Below are positions 42,712 through 51,162 of a DNA stretch of 64,000 bases, piece after piece. The stretch is from Algoriphagus machipongonensis (GTDB taxonomy: Bacteria; Bacteroidota; Bacteroidia; Cytophagales; Cyclobacteriaceae), in NCBI RefSeq assembly GCF_000166275.1, contig NZ_CM001023.1, forward strand, positions 1 through 64,000, in the 5' to 3' direction. The translations under genes and the position numbers were made by a program. Under the pieces are notes generated by a model. That model did no database searches, was not told where the DNA came from, and was given only the letters and a program-made list of their open reading frames with translations. Every line of letters begins with the position of its first letter. The stretch's first letter is position 1.

Positions 42712-43836
42712 ATGTCAATAAACCAACTGACATCCTTCCGTCAAGAACTACATCAATCCCCCGAAATAGCAGGAGAAGAAGAAAAAACTGCATCCAAAAT
42801 CCTTTCTTTCATTTCAAAATTAAACCCAGATGAAATCATTGAAAATCTTGGGGGATCGGGTCTGGCATTTATTTTTAAAGGAAAATATCCCGGTCCACGA
42901 ACCCTCTTCAGGGCTGAGCTGGATGCACTACCTATCCAGGAAACCGGCAATCCTTCCTACAAAAGTACAGTAGATGGCAAGGCTCATTTGTGCGGGCATG
43001 ATGGTCATATGACCATTATATGTGGATTAGGAGAAAAAATTGCAGAAAAGAGGCCAGAAAAAGGTGAAGTAATTCTACTCTTCCAACCTGCAGAGGAAAC
43101 CGGAGAAGGAGCCCGACGGATTATGGACGATCCTTCTTATGAAAAAATCAAACCTGATTTCGCTTTTGCTCTTCACAATCTCCCTGGGTTTCCACTTCAC
43201 CAAATTGTTATCAGAAAAGGAACTTTCGCAGCTGGAAGTACAGGAATGACCATTAGGCTGACTGGCAAAACCTCCCATGCAGCCCATCCGGATGCAGGGA
43301 TCAATCCTGCTTTTGCGATCGCTCAATTAATTCAGACACTTCCAAAATTCCCGGATCAGCTCAACGGTTTTGCTTTGGTCACTGTCATCCACTCCGAAAT
43401 CGGTAGTCTTGCATTTGGAACTAGTGCTGGAAAAGGAAGTCTGAGTTTAACGATTCGGGCTTTTGATCAGGAAGAGTTGGATTCCTTGCTAGAAAAAATT
43501 GAGAAGGAAGTGGAAAGAGTAGCCACCCATGAGGGGTTAAAATTTGAGATCAGTTATTTAGAAGCATTTGCTGTCTCCAAAAATGATTCGAATGCAGCAG
43601 AAATCGCTGAAACTGCGGTGGAAGATCTTGGAATGGACATTTCACAAAAAGCAGAACCATTCCGCTGGTCAGAGGATTTTGGTTTGTTCAGTCAAACTTG
43701 TCCTTCCTATTTATTTGGATTGGGATCTGGCGAAAAATGTCCACAACTGCACGAACCCACCTATGATTTTCCTGATGAGTTGATAGAAACTGGGGTCAAG
43801 GTTTTTGAGAAGATTGCAAGAAAAATCAATTCATAA
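42712..43836 (+). CDS. M20-family amidohydrolase/peptidase
   Basis: A 374-residue zinc-dependent hydrolase of the M20D (aminoacylase/IAA-amino acid hydrolase-like) group. Metal ligands and catalytic residues: CGHDGHM with Cys94, His96 and His99, FQPAEETGEG with Glu128/Glu129, FALHNLPG with His154, and a late LHEPTYDFPDE. A dimerisation lid with TSHAAHPDAGINP lies between. It removes acyl groups from amino-acid conjugates or cleaves small peptides; the precise substrate is open. It starts about 85 bases after the REP array. Confidence 0.93.
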   Translation: MSINQLTSFRQELHQSPEIAGEEEKTASKILSFISKLNPDEIIENLGGSGLAFIFKGKYPGPRTLFRAELDALPIQETGNPSYKSTVDGKAHLCGHDGHMTIICGLGEKIAEKRPEKGEVILLFQPAEETGEGARRIMDDPSYEKIKPDFAFALHNLPGFPLHQIVIRKGTFAAGSTGMTIRLTGKTSHAAHPDAGINPAFAIAQLIQTLPKFPDQLNGFALVTVIHSEIGSLAFGTSAGKGSLSLTIRAFDQEELDSLLEKIEKEVERVATHEGLKFEISYLEAFAVSKNDSNAAEIAETAVEDLGMDISQKAEPFRWSEDFGLFSQTCPSYLFGLGSGEKCPQLHEPTYDFPDELIETGVKVFEKIARKINS

Positions 43837-43862
43837 AAAAAGCCGACTCTCGTCGGCTTTTC
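43836..43862. terminator. bidirectional terminator between convergent genes
   Basis: Stem aaaagccga / tcggctttt with a ctctcg loop, serving the M20 gene (plus) and the NIPSNAP gene (minus). A one-mismatch copy sits at 46533. Confidence 0.88.
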
Positions 43863-43864
43863 AA

Positions 43865-44644
43865 TTATAAGTCTGAATAGTTTGTCGGATATAATAACCT
43901 CGTGTCGTTTCGGGAAACGGTATTTTGGTATTCCGGCAGATCTTTCATTCCAGCCCAGTCAGGATCAGCTCTAAACTGGTTCCAATGCTCATCTCTGATC
44001 TCCATATTTTCATGGGTAGTCATGTACATCAAATTCGGCATATTGGCGCCAGCAATCGTCTCTCCATAGAAAATAGGACTGCAATTCAACTTCTCAAAAA
44101 TATCCATCTCCCCTGAATTAAACATCTTTACCTTCTGCCGATATAGCTGTTCAGTAGCAGCTTCATAGCTACGTAATTCATACACTCTTTCATTCTTAGG
44201 ATTGGTCAAATTTGACTCTGCAAACTTTGGATGCTCGGACATCCCACGTAAAATCGAAGTTTCTATTCTTTTATAAGGAGGATTGTCAAATGCTGCATGG
44301 ATATATGCATCTCCGTCTTTTAAATATGTCTGATCTTTTAACAGCTTTCCTTCGAATGCTTCAAATTCACTCAAGGATTTAAACGGAATGAAAACATATA
44401 CTTTTTGACCAGCATCGGGTTGCGAAGCTATTGGTTTAAACACACCGACTTTTGCCACCCCATGGCGATGGGCAGCTGGAATAAATGCTTTTTCCAGATA
44501 GCTATCCAGCATGGCTTCTTGCTCGGGAGTTTCAATATGATAGGTTTTAAGCTCATAAATGTCTCTCTTTTGAGCCATCAAGCTTGAGCTGAACATTAAG
44601 CAAAGTGCGAGAAGTCCTAAAGACAATGTTTTAAATTGTTTCAT
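43865..44644 (-). CDS. secreted NIPSNAP-family protein
   Basis: A 259-residue exported protein with signal peptide 1-24 (ending SLMAQ) and two ferredoxin-like NIPSNAP units: YELKTYHIETPEQEAML and, in the second half, YELRSYEAATEQLYRQKVKMF followed by LMYMTTHENMEIRDEHWNQF. The family has no established reaction; dimeric alpha/beta barrels of this type often bind small hydrophobic or heme-like ligands. Single gene. Confidence 0.92.
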   Translation of the reverse strand: MKQFKTLSLGLLALCLMFSSSLMAQKRDIYELKTYHIETPEQEAMLDSYLEKAFIPAAHRHGVAKVGVFKPIASQPDAGQKVYVFIPFKSLSEFEAFEGKLLKDQTYLKDGDAYIHAAFDNPPYKRIETSILRGMSEHPKFAESNLTNPKNERVYELRSYEAATEQLYRQKVKMFNSGEMDIFEKLNCSPIFYGETIAGANMPNLMYMTTHENMEIRDEHWNQFRADPDWAGMKDLPEYQNTVSRNDTRLLYPTNYSDL

Positions 44645-44822
44645 TTTCTAGGTTTTAGGTTATGAATGGGTAACTAGAGTCTAATCTAAGGTAAACTTCT
44701 TATTGAAGTGTCCTGTTTGTGGAATTCTAAGAGAAATTTAAGAATCCAGCTTACATTCTCACCTTAACCAAAAAATGAAAAACCTATCTAACAAACCATG
44801 TCTTCAGAATTGGAAGAGCCTA

Positions 44823-45584
44823 TTAATTGAAAGAAAAATCATAAACTAAACCAACACTTGCAAAATGGATGTAGGCAAAATTATAAACCTGATCAACATC
44901 AGCTCCGCCTTCGATTAGTCTATAGCCTGCTTTGAGCTGAAGGCCTGGTTTCCATACCGGATACTGAATTCCTGCGAAAATATCCTCTGCCCTCCCTTGA
45001 GGACCTACTAAAGCATCACCTTTAAGCACTAAAGAAAGTTTGTCTTTTGGAGTATAATTCAGATTAAAGCTAACTAATGGCACAAAACCCAAGTCTGTAT
45101 CCTCTGCCTGCAACTCACCTTGCGTAAGTGCAATGCGAGCATCCCTAGCCAAAATGGTAGCTCCCAAATCCAAGATCCATTGATCATTGTCCACTAAGCG
45201 ATATCTATAACTGGCCCGATAGGTATTAAACTGATAGGTACCATCAATTCCTTCTCCAGAAAATAGGATTTCGGCGAAATTAATTTCCTCAAGCTGTGAA
45301 TCCTGATACCCAATCTGCAAGGGTGCTGCGGTCAATTCAATGGTATGCTTATCATTAATCAGGTAACTCATTTCCAGTCTAAAAAAAGCAGTTGGCTGGG
45401 TTTTGAAATCATCCTGCAGGGAAAAAAGCGTTCCTGCATTAGAATCTCCATTAGGGACTCGAACGTCATTATACTGCGAAAAAGCCGCTCCTGACTCCAA
45501 ATTGAGTCGAAATTGGGATTTGACCAAATGAGGTGAAGTGAGAAATAAAATCAAAAATAAAATTCTAAGTTGAAGCTTTTCCAT
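44823..45584 (-). CDS. hypothetical outer membrane beta-barrel protein
   Basis: A 253-residue protein with a signal peptide (about 1-23, ending LVKSQ) and alternating amphipathic strands, several ending in aromatic residues; the last strand ends VYDFSFN with a hydrophobic tip. Pattern and length fit a small outer-membrane barrel of 8-12 strands. No family is named. It is 178 bases upstream of the NIPSNAP gene on the same strand. Confidence 0.75.
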   Translation of the reverse strand: MEKLQLRILFLILFLTSPHLVKSQFRLNLESGAAFSQYNDVRVPNGDSNAGTLFSLQDDFKTQPTAFFRLEMSYLINDKHTIELTAAPLQIGYQDSQLEEINFAEILFSGEGIDGTYQFNTYRASYRYRLVDNDQWILDLGATILARDARIALTQGELQAEDTDLGFVPLVSFNLNYTPKDKLSLVLKGDALVGPQGRAEDIFAGIQYPVWKPGLQLKAGYRLIEGGADVDQVYNFAYIHFASVGLVYDFSFN

Positions 45585-45891
45585 TTCCTTCTTTTTCAGT
45601 TTTTAGATGTAGGATTTGAATAGACTCAATAATAAGTGCAAAGCTCTCTCCAAAAATTAGGAGTTAAGCAAACACAGGAAAACAAAAGCCGGTCAGAGCA
45701 GGCATTGTAGATAAGGAAGAGGAATATTTGAATAGTAGTGCCGGAGATTTCTATGGAATAAGAAAAGGACCTATTCCGCTAACAGAATTTGGATAAAGGA
45801 AGTATTTATGAAGGTTAAAAATATTCGGATCTTGTTTCGAGTTTATCAAGCTTTAGGTGCTTGAATTCATTCTTCCTTTGTATTTTTCAGC
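45585..45891. other. intergenic region without recognised feature
   Basis: About 300 bases between divergent genes. A short weak inverted repeat (ggaata / tattcc at 45755-45777) is the only structure seen. Promoters for both genes must lie here. Confidence 0.5.
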
Positions 45892-46401
45892 ATGGAATTA
45901 AAAGAATTTTTCAATTGGATAAGTCAATTCATTTGTCAAAATCCATTTTGGTCAATTATTGGAGCAGTTTTTACTCCAACTGCCTTAATTCAGCTAAGAA
46001 AATTTTACCTAGAATATTTTTCAAAGATAAAAATCGAAATTATTAAGGTTTCAATTCTTTCAAGGTCAGCAAATTATAATGTACCTAGAGACAAGGTTTA
46101 CTTTAGTGTTGAATCAACTGTTAAGAAAAAAACCAGAAAAACCATTCATTTAGAAAGAATAGAATGTAGAATCATTACTGACTCTATTAAAACAAATTGG
46201 TATGAAGATAATTGGGCACCAAGAAAAATAGATCTTATAAACAACAGAACAGTTTCTTTGGGCTGTAATTTTTTGGAATTACCTAATTACAACATTTACC
46301 AATTTGAAGTTCGGATTAAAGAAGATGGAACAAATAAGTATTGGTCAAAAAAATCAAAAAAATATATTCTTGAGGGCTCTCAATTGATTGAATCAAACTA
46401 A
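45892..46401 (+). CDS. orphan membrane-anchored hypothetical protein
   Basis: A 169-residue protein. A hydrophobic segment near residues 20-38 (SIIGAVFTPTALIQL) anchors the N-terminus; the rest is soluble, beta-rich, and high in Lys, Asn and Ile (KKKTRKTIHLERIECRI). The AT-rich codon use differs from neighbouring genes, which suggests later acquisition. No family recognised, no close operon partner, and the N-terminus reads like the start of a signalling or effector protein without a known catalytic domain. Confidence 0.6.
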   Translation: MELKEFFNWISQFICQNPFWSIIGAVFTPTALIQLRKFYLEYFSKIKIEIIKVSILSRSANYNVPRDKVYFSVESTVKKKTRKTIHLERIECRIITDSIKTNWYEDNWAPRKIDLINNRTVSLGCNFLELPNYNIYQFEVRIKEDGTNKYWSKKSKKYILEGSQLIESN

Positions 46402-46532
46402 ATATGAATATGGTTTTTAAGGCTTTGATAATTCAAGCTGTTCATTTTTTTTAATTGGAATGCTAGAACAAAGAACAATTGATTTAGCAGTTAAAATTTC
46501 TTCGTCTCCTTCCGGGCTATAAGCCCTAAAAC

Positions 46533-46560
46533 AAAAAAAGCCGACTCTCGCCGGCTTTTC
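46533..46560 (-). terminator. terminator of the M1 peptidase gene
   Basis: Stem aaaagccg / cggctttt with a seven-T run on the minus strand, 19 bases beyond the stop at 46579. Confidence 0.88.
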
Positions 46561-46578
46561 TAGTATTTGTTCAAAATC

Positions 46579-48915
46579 TTAGTTGTTCTTTGCTCTCTTC
46601 ATTGGGTTGCTTCCAGTAGAAGTTCCTCTTGCAGCTCCGGAATTTTTATACAACTCAAATCGGGTCGGCTGGTATTGTCTTGGCCAGTAGTTACTGCTCT
46701 CGTCGATATCAGCTGTTTCTCTGAATGGATCCAAGACGATTTGCTTCACCTCTTTTTCCTTGGCAAATACCTTCGTCACTTCTGTTTCATTCATTCTCCA
46801 GATTTCTGCAGGGATTCTATCAATTTCTGTAGTTCCATCTGTATACTGCCATTCCAGAATAATCGGCATCACCAATCCACCCACGTTTTTGAAGTTGATT
46901 TCATAAAAATTCATATTCGAATTCAACAACTCCTTCTCTTCTGGAGAAAGGCTCGCCATGAAATTCTTATAAGCTTCCTCGTCTGAAGGAGTTACCTCAA
47001 ATGGATTGTAGGTCGTATAGAAATCTCTGGTAGCAGGGTCTGCTTCGATCACTGTCTCAGGAACATCTTTCATGTTTGCCGTTTTAGAAACATTTGTTTC
47101 CTCATATTCTGCTGCTGCTTTTGCATCTGCAGCTCTCTCGGCAGGAGTTCGCTGATCTAACTTATACCAAGCGACATTTTCAATGGAGATATCCACGGGC
47201 TCAGTACCATAGAACCATCCTCTCCAGAACCAATCCAAATCCACTGCTGAAGCATCTTCCAAGGTTCTGAATAAATCGTCCGGAGTAGGGTGCTTAAACA
47301 TCCATCTCCTTGCATATTCTTTGAAAGCATAATCGAATAGCTCACGGCCCATCACAGTCTCTCTCAGGATGTTCAAGGCAGTTGCAGGCTTTGCATAAGC
47401 ATTTGGACCGAACTGTACAATGTTTTCAGAGTTGGTCATGATCGGCTCCAAGGTGTTTTTCTCGCTTCTCATGTAAGGAACGATTTTATGAGCTGGACCT
47501 CTTCTGGAAGGGAAATTACGATCCCACTCCTGCTCAGCCATGTATTGCATAAAGGTATTCAAGCCTTCATCCATCCAAGTCCACTGACGTTCGTCAGAGT
47601 TAACAATCATCGGGAAGAAGTTGTGTCCCACTTCGTGGATAATCACTCCGATCATTCCGTTTTTCACCGCTTCAGAATAAGTACCATCCGAATCAGGACG
47701 ACCATAGTTGAAACAGATCATTGGATACTCCATTCCATTCGCAGCCTCCACGGAGATCGCTGTTGGATAAGGGTAATCGAAGGTATGGCTGGAGTAAGAT
47801 TTGATGGTATGAGCCACTACGCGAGTAGAATATTGACCCCAAAGTGGATTGGCTTCCTTGCCATAATAAGACATCGCCATCACATCTTTTCCGCCTTGCT
47901 TCACAGCCATGGCATCCCAGATAAACTTACGGGAAGAAGTCCAGGCAAAATCTCTTACATTCTCAGCTTTGAACTTCCAGGTCTTCTTCTCAGTGGATTT
48001 TCCTTTTTCCAATTCCGTAGCTTCTTCTTGCGTTCTGATCACGACAGGAGCATCATAAGTCTGCTTTGCTTTGTTCCATCGATCCAATTCTGTAGAGGAA
48101 AGCACCTGGTTTGGGTTTTGTAACACGCCCGTTGCTCCAACCATATGGTCCGCAGGAACGGTAATATTCACTTCGTAATTTCCAAATACCAAAGCAAACT
48201 CTCCTCTACCTAGGAATTGCTTGTTTTGCCATCCTTCGAAATCCGAGTAAACGGCCATTCTTGGGAACCACTCAGCCATGGTGTACAGGTAGTTTCCATC
48301 TTCTTCGAAATATTCATAACCCGGACGACCCGAGATATATCCTACTCTATTCGTGATATTGAAAGACCAGTCCACACCGAAAGTAAATGAATCACCAGCT
48401 TTCAGAGGAGTTGGCAAATCAATTCTCATCATGGTATTATTCACTGTCACTGGAAGTGGATTTCCTTTGGCATCTTTTACTTCCAAAACTTTATAGCCAT
48501 AGTCCTCATTTGCCCAGATAATCCCTTGAAGGGAACGAAGCGTCATTCCCCTATTGATGGAACTTTCAGCAACCTTAGGTGACTGAGAATCCGCTCCACG
48601 CTGGTTTTCCTCCAACTGTACCCATAGGTAGGTGAGTTGGTCAGGTGAATTATTGATGTAAGTGACTTTTTCAGATCCTTTGATGGATTGGTTTTCGTCA
48701 TCCAATTCCACATTGATCACATAGTTTGCTTGCTGCTGCCAATACATATGGCCAGGAGCTCCAGATGCGGTTCTGTACACGTTGGGTGTGCGAAGCATTG
48801 GCCCTAGCTGCTCAAAGCGCTCCGCATGGTTTTGCTCAGATCTATTTTGAGCAAAAACACTGGTCACGCTCAACAGAGCTAAGGAAGCTATTAATCCTAA
48901 TTTATTCATATTCAT
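46579..48915 (-). CDS. secreted M1-family zinc aminopeptidase
   Basis: A 778-residue exported peptidase with a signal peptide (MNMNKLGLIASLALLSVTSVFAQ split across 1-23; a second ATG at 48909 is also possible). The gluzincin site is HEVGHN beginning at His427, with the third ligand Glu in WMDEGLNTF about 20 residues on. It lacks the exact GAMEN motif; NGMEYPM takes that position. It removes N-terminal residues from peptides in the periplasm or at the surface. A HupE-like gene starts 14 bases upstream on the same strand. Confidence 0.93.
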   Translation of the reverse strand: MNMNKLGLIASLALLSVTSVFAQNRSEQNHAERFEQLGPMLRTPNVYRTASGAPGHMYWQQQANYVINVELDDENQSIKGSEKVTYINNSPDQLTYLWVQLEENQRGADSQSPKVAESSINRGMTLRSLQGIIWANEDYGYKVLEVKDAKGNPLPVTVNNTMMRIDLPTPLKAGDSFTFGVDWSFNITNRVGYISGRPGYEYFEEDGNYLYTMAEWFPRMAVYSDFEGWQNKQFLGRGEFALVFGNYEVNITVPADHMVGATGVLQNPNQVLSSTELDRWNKAKQTYDAPVVIRTQEEATELEKGKSTEKKTWKFKAENVRDFAWTSSRKFIWDAMAVKQGGKDVMAMSYYGKEANPLWGQYSTRVVAHTIKSYSSHTFDYPYPTAISVEAANGMEYPMICFNYGRPDSDGTYSEAVKNGMIGVIIHEVGHNFFPMIVNSDERQWTWMDEGLNTFMQYMAEQEWDRNFPSRRGPAHKIVPYMRSEKNTLEPIMTNSENIVQFGPNAYAKPATALNILRETVMGRELFDYAFKEYARRWMFKHPTPDDLFRTLEDASAVDLDWFWRGWFYGTEPVDISIENVAWYKLDQRTPAERAADAKAAAEYEETNVSKTANMKDVPETVIEADPATRDFYTTYNPFEVTPSDEEAYKNFMASLSPEEKELLNSNMNFYEINFKNVGGLVMPIILEWQYTDGTTEIDRIPAEIWRMNETEVTKVFAKEKEVKQIVLDPFRETADIDESSNYWPRQYQPTRFELYKNSGAARGTSTGSNPMKRAKNN

Positions 48916-48929
48916 TGTGGGTAGTTATT

Positions 48930-49511
48930 TTACCAAAATTTCATTTCTAACATCAGCATGAGGGCAATGCCGAATACAAAGGAAGAGACTATCAATGTCC
49001 ATTCCTTTCGGGATACTTTGGACATTTCCACCATGATAGAAGTCAATAGCAAAAATGCCGTTACGATTACGATTTGCCCAAGCTCCAGACCTAAATTAAA
49101 TGCCAATAGCGGCTTCCAAATGGAGATCTCCCTTCCCAATAAACTCCTCAAATAATTGGAAAAGCCGAGCCCATGGATCAGTCCAAAGAACAAGGCGAAA
49201 ATGTAATTTATTGTGACGCCTTTTCCTGAAGCTGGTTTAGGTCTTACCAAGCTAATAAATGAGGTAATGGCAATCGTAACTGGAATTAGGAATTCAATCA
49301 ATTCGGTATTTACTTGAATTACCTTGAAAGTGGCCAAAGCCAAAGTCAGTGAATGACCAATTGTAAATGCAGTAACCAAGACAAGAATTTTTCTCCAGTC
49401 TCTAGGAATGAAAACCGCACAAAGGGCCAATACAAATAAGATGTGATCGTAACCTTGAATGTCCAAAATATGTTGAACACCCAAACGAAAATATAATTGA
49501 AAGGAATCCAT
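48930..49511 (-). CDS. HupE/UreJ-like membrane protein
   Basis: A 193-residue protein with about six hydrophobic helices. Family marks: DHILFVLAL near 23-31, TAFTIGHSLTLALAT near 48-62 and FGLIHGLGFSNYL near 109-121, with His residues placed as in nickel-transporting HupE/UreJ. No hydrogenase or urease gene is in the window, so the metal role is uncertain. It heads a minus-strand pair with the M1 peptidase and faces a DUF6702 gene. Confidence 0.88.
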   Translation of the reverse strand: MDSFQLYFRLGVQHILDIQGYDHILFVLALCAVFIPRDWRKILVLVTAFTIGHSLTLALATFKVIQVNTELIEFLIPVTIAITSFISLVRPKPASGKGVTINYIFALFFGLIHGLGFSNYLRSLLGREISIWKPLLAFNLGLELGQIVIVTAFLLLTSIMVEMSKVSRKEWTLIVSSFVFGIALMLMLEMKFW

Positions 49512-49591
49512 AGGGTAGAATACTTCTTATGAAGTAAATTAGCGGCAATTATACAGGATTATTCCCACAAAAGACAAAAGACTATTACCAA

Positions 49592-50083
49592 ATGCAACAT
49601 CTTTACATATGCCTGATTTCTTGGGGATGGTTGGCTTTCACTCATCCATTTTTTATCAGTCTGACAGAAATCAGATACAATGAGAATAGCCAAAAGTTAG
49701 AAATTGCTCAAAAAATCTTTTGGGATGATCTGGAGCTTTCTATGGAGGAATATTTAGGAACCCATGTGGATGTTTTGAACAGCAGCAACAAAGATCAGCT
49801 GGACGAACAATTCCAAAAATATTTGCTGGATCATCAAAATATCAAGGTGAATGGCAAGGAAATTGAACTTTCTATTATTGGTTACGAAATTGAGGAAGAG
49901 GCTTTTTGGTTTTACCTGGAGTCGGCCCAAACTCCCTTTGAAAACTCCATTGAGGTGGAAAATTCTATCCTCATCGCCGAGCATGAAACCCAGCAAAATA
50001 TTGTGCAGATCTATGTTGACGGCAAGAGTCCCAAAAGTTTGCTTTTGAGGAAAGGTCATGAAAAAGAAATCCTCCAGTTTTAA
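49592..50083 (+). CDS. DUF6702 family protein
   Basis: A 163-residue exported protein. The N-terminal segment (about 4-18) acts as signal, followed by HPFFISLTEIRYNENSQKLEIAQKIFWDDLE, the DUF6702 signature, and a beta-rich remainder. No function is known for the family. Its conserved placement beside a HupE-like gene and an M1 peptidase here suggests a common envelope process. Confidence 0.8.
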   Translation: MQHLYICLISWGWLAFTHPFFISLTEIRYNENSQKLEIAQKIFWDDLELSMEEYLGTHVDVLNSSNKDQLDEQFQKYLLDHQNIKVNGKEIELSIIGYEIEEEAFWFYLESAQTPFENSIEVENSILIAEHETQQNIVQIYVDGKSPKSLLLRKGHEKEILQF

Positions 50084-50124
50084 AAGAAGATTTTCTTCAT
50101 ACTAATTCCTCGATTTCTTCGTGT

Positions 50125-50832
50125 TTGAATATATACCAAGAAATAGCAATCCCTTTGATTCGAGTTTATCTAACCCTAGTATCTCTTTGTTTACCTTCTC
50201 TACTATTTGCCCAAAACTGGTCTGAAAAAGACTATGAAAGATATACGATTGCCGAATTTTACGAATTAGATGCTATTTATCAGCCCATCGACTTCGAACA
50301 CATCGACAGGCCTCTTCTCCATGCAGCCATCTTTTACGTTACCAACGAAATGAGGCAAAAACGCAGATTGCCTTTGTTCAAACATTTGCCTACGGCAGAA
50401 AAAGTGGCTAAAGACCATGCAGACGATATGGTGAAATATGATTTTTACTCCCATTACAGTAAGGTGCCTGGTAAAAAATTTCTAACCGACCGCATGAAAC
50501 TGGAGGGAATGGATCCTTATTGCTATGCTGAGAATATAAGTTCCAGTAATGGACTTCAATATGAATATGGTCGTAGGGTAAATCCTCCAGGCCCGAAAGG
50601 AGTTTTTACCTATGCTTCCAGATCAAGAAAGGAAGAGATTGTGCCTCATACCTATATTTCATTTGCTAGGTCTGTTTTGATTCTCTGGATGAATTCTCGA
50701 ACTCATAAAAACAATATTATTAGTACCTGCTACCAGTACCTGGGATGCGCGGCTGCTTACTATGGAGATGACACTTTTTATGACATGCCTAACTTCATAA
50801 GCGTACAGTGTTTCAGTAGCGAACAAAAGTGA
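50125..50832 (+). CDS. secreted CAP-domain protein
   Basis: A 235-residue exported protein. The only in-frame starts before the signal peptide are TTG codons (50125, or 50155 giving a tighter signal ending LLFAQ). The CAP domain shows the His/Glu set: HAAIFYVTNEMR near 54-65, KDHADDMVKYDFYSH near 91-105 and CYAENIS near 132-138. Bacterial CAP proteins may bind lipids or act as calcium-regulated hydrolases; none is proven here. Single gene. Confidence 0.8.
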   Translation: MNIYQEIAIPLIRVYLTLVSLCLPSLLFAQNWSEKDYERYTIAEFYELDAIYQPIDFEHIDRPLLHAAIFYVTNEMRQKRRLPLFKHLPTAEKVAKDHADDMVKYDFYSHYSKVPGKKFLTDRMKLEGMDPYCYAENISSSNGLQYEYGRRVNPPGPKGVFTYASRSRKEEIVPHTYISFARSVLILWMNSRTHKNNIISTCYQYLGCAAAYYGDDTFYDMPNFISVQCFSSEQK

Positions 50833-51030
50833 ATTTCTATGATTTTAGTCGTTAATCCTGAAATATTACCGATAAGAAATCTGATTCACCTAAAATCATA
50901 AAAGATGCGTTCTTCCTAACCTTCTTTCCCTATTTCAGTATCTAATTGAGCAATGACACAGTTTTGTCTTGCAACTCATACGGAGAGTAAGGCTTTTCTT
51001 AAGTTTAGTTGATACCTATCGTCATTGTAT

Positions 51031-51064
51031 AAGAGGCTCCAAGGAATTGGAGTCTCTTTTTTTA
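51031..51064 (+). terminator. plus-strand intrinsic terminator
   Basis: Imperfect stem aagaggctcc / ggagtctctt with a loop around aaggaatt, followed by a long T run. Confidence 0.85.
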
Positions 51065-51106
51065 TTCACTTTTTTCTCTCTTGGATCTCTAGATAACATT
51101 AAAACA

Positions 51107-51135
51107 AAAAAATCCGGCCTTTCGACCGGATTTTA
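51107..51135 (-). terminator. terminator of the SusCD operon
   Basis: Stem aaaatccggt / aatccggcct-type arms at 51109-51134 with a ttcg-like loop and a seven-T run on the minus strand. Confidence 0.88.
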
Positions 51136-51162
51136 AAAACACTTGATAAAACAGGTATTGGA

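Larger units (their letters stand above)
50833..51162. other. intergenic region with two terminators and a possible long 3' UTR
   Basis: About 330 bases. A plus-strand terminator at 51031 lies 200 bases after the CAP gene with no frame between, so either the CAP mRNA has a long tail or a small RNA is made here. A minus-strand terminator (51109) serves the SusD gene. Confidence 0.45.

Noticed and set aside
42468..42833. 121-codon plus-strand frame over the end of the repeat array
   Set aside because: Built from repeat sequence and overlapping the M20 gene start in another frame; no sensible protein.
47488..48123. Long 211-codon plus-strand frame inside the M1 peptidase
   Set aside because: It is entirely antisense to a clear peptidase gene with the catalytic motif; composition and lack of domains mark it as a shadow.
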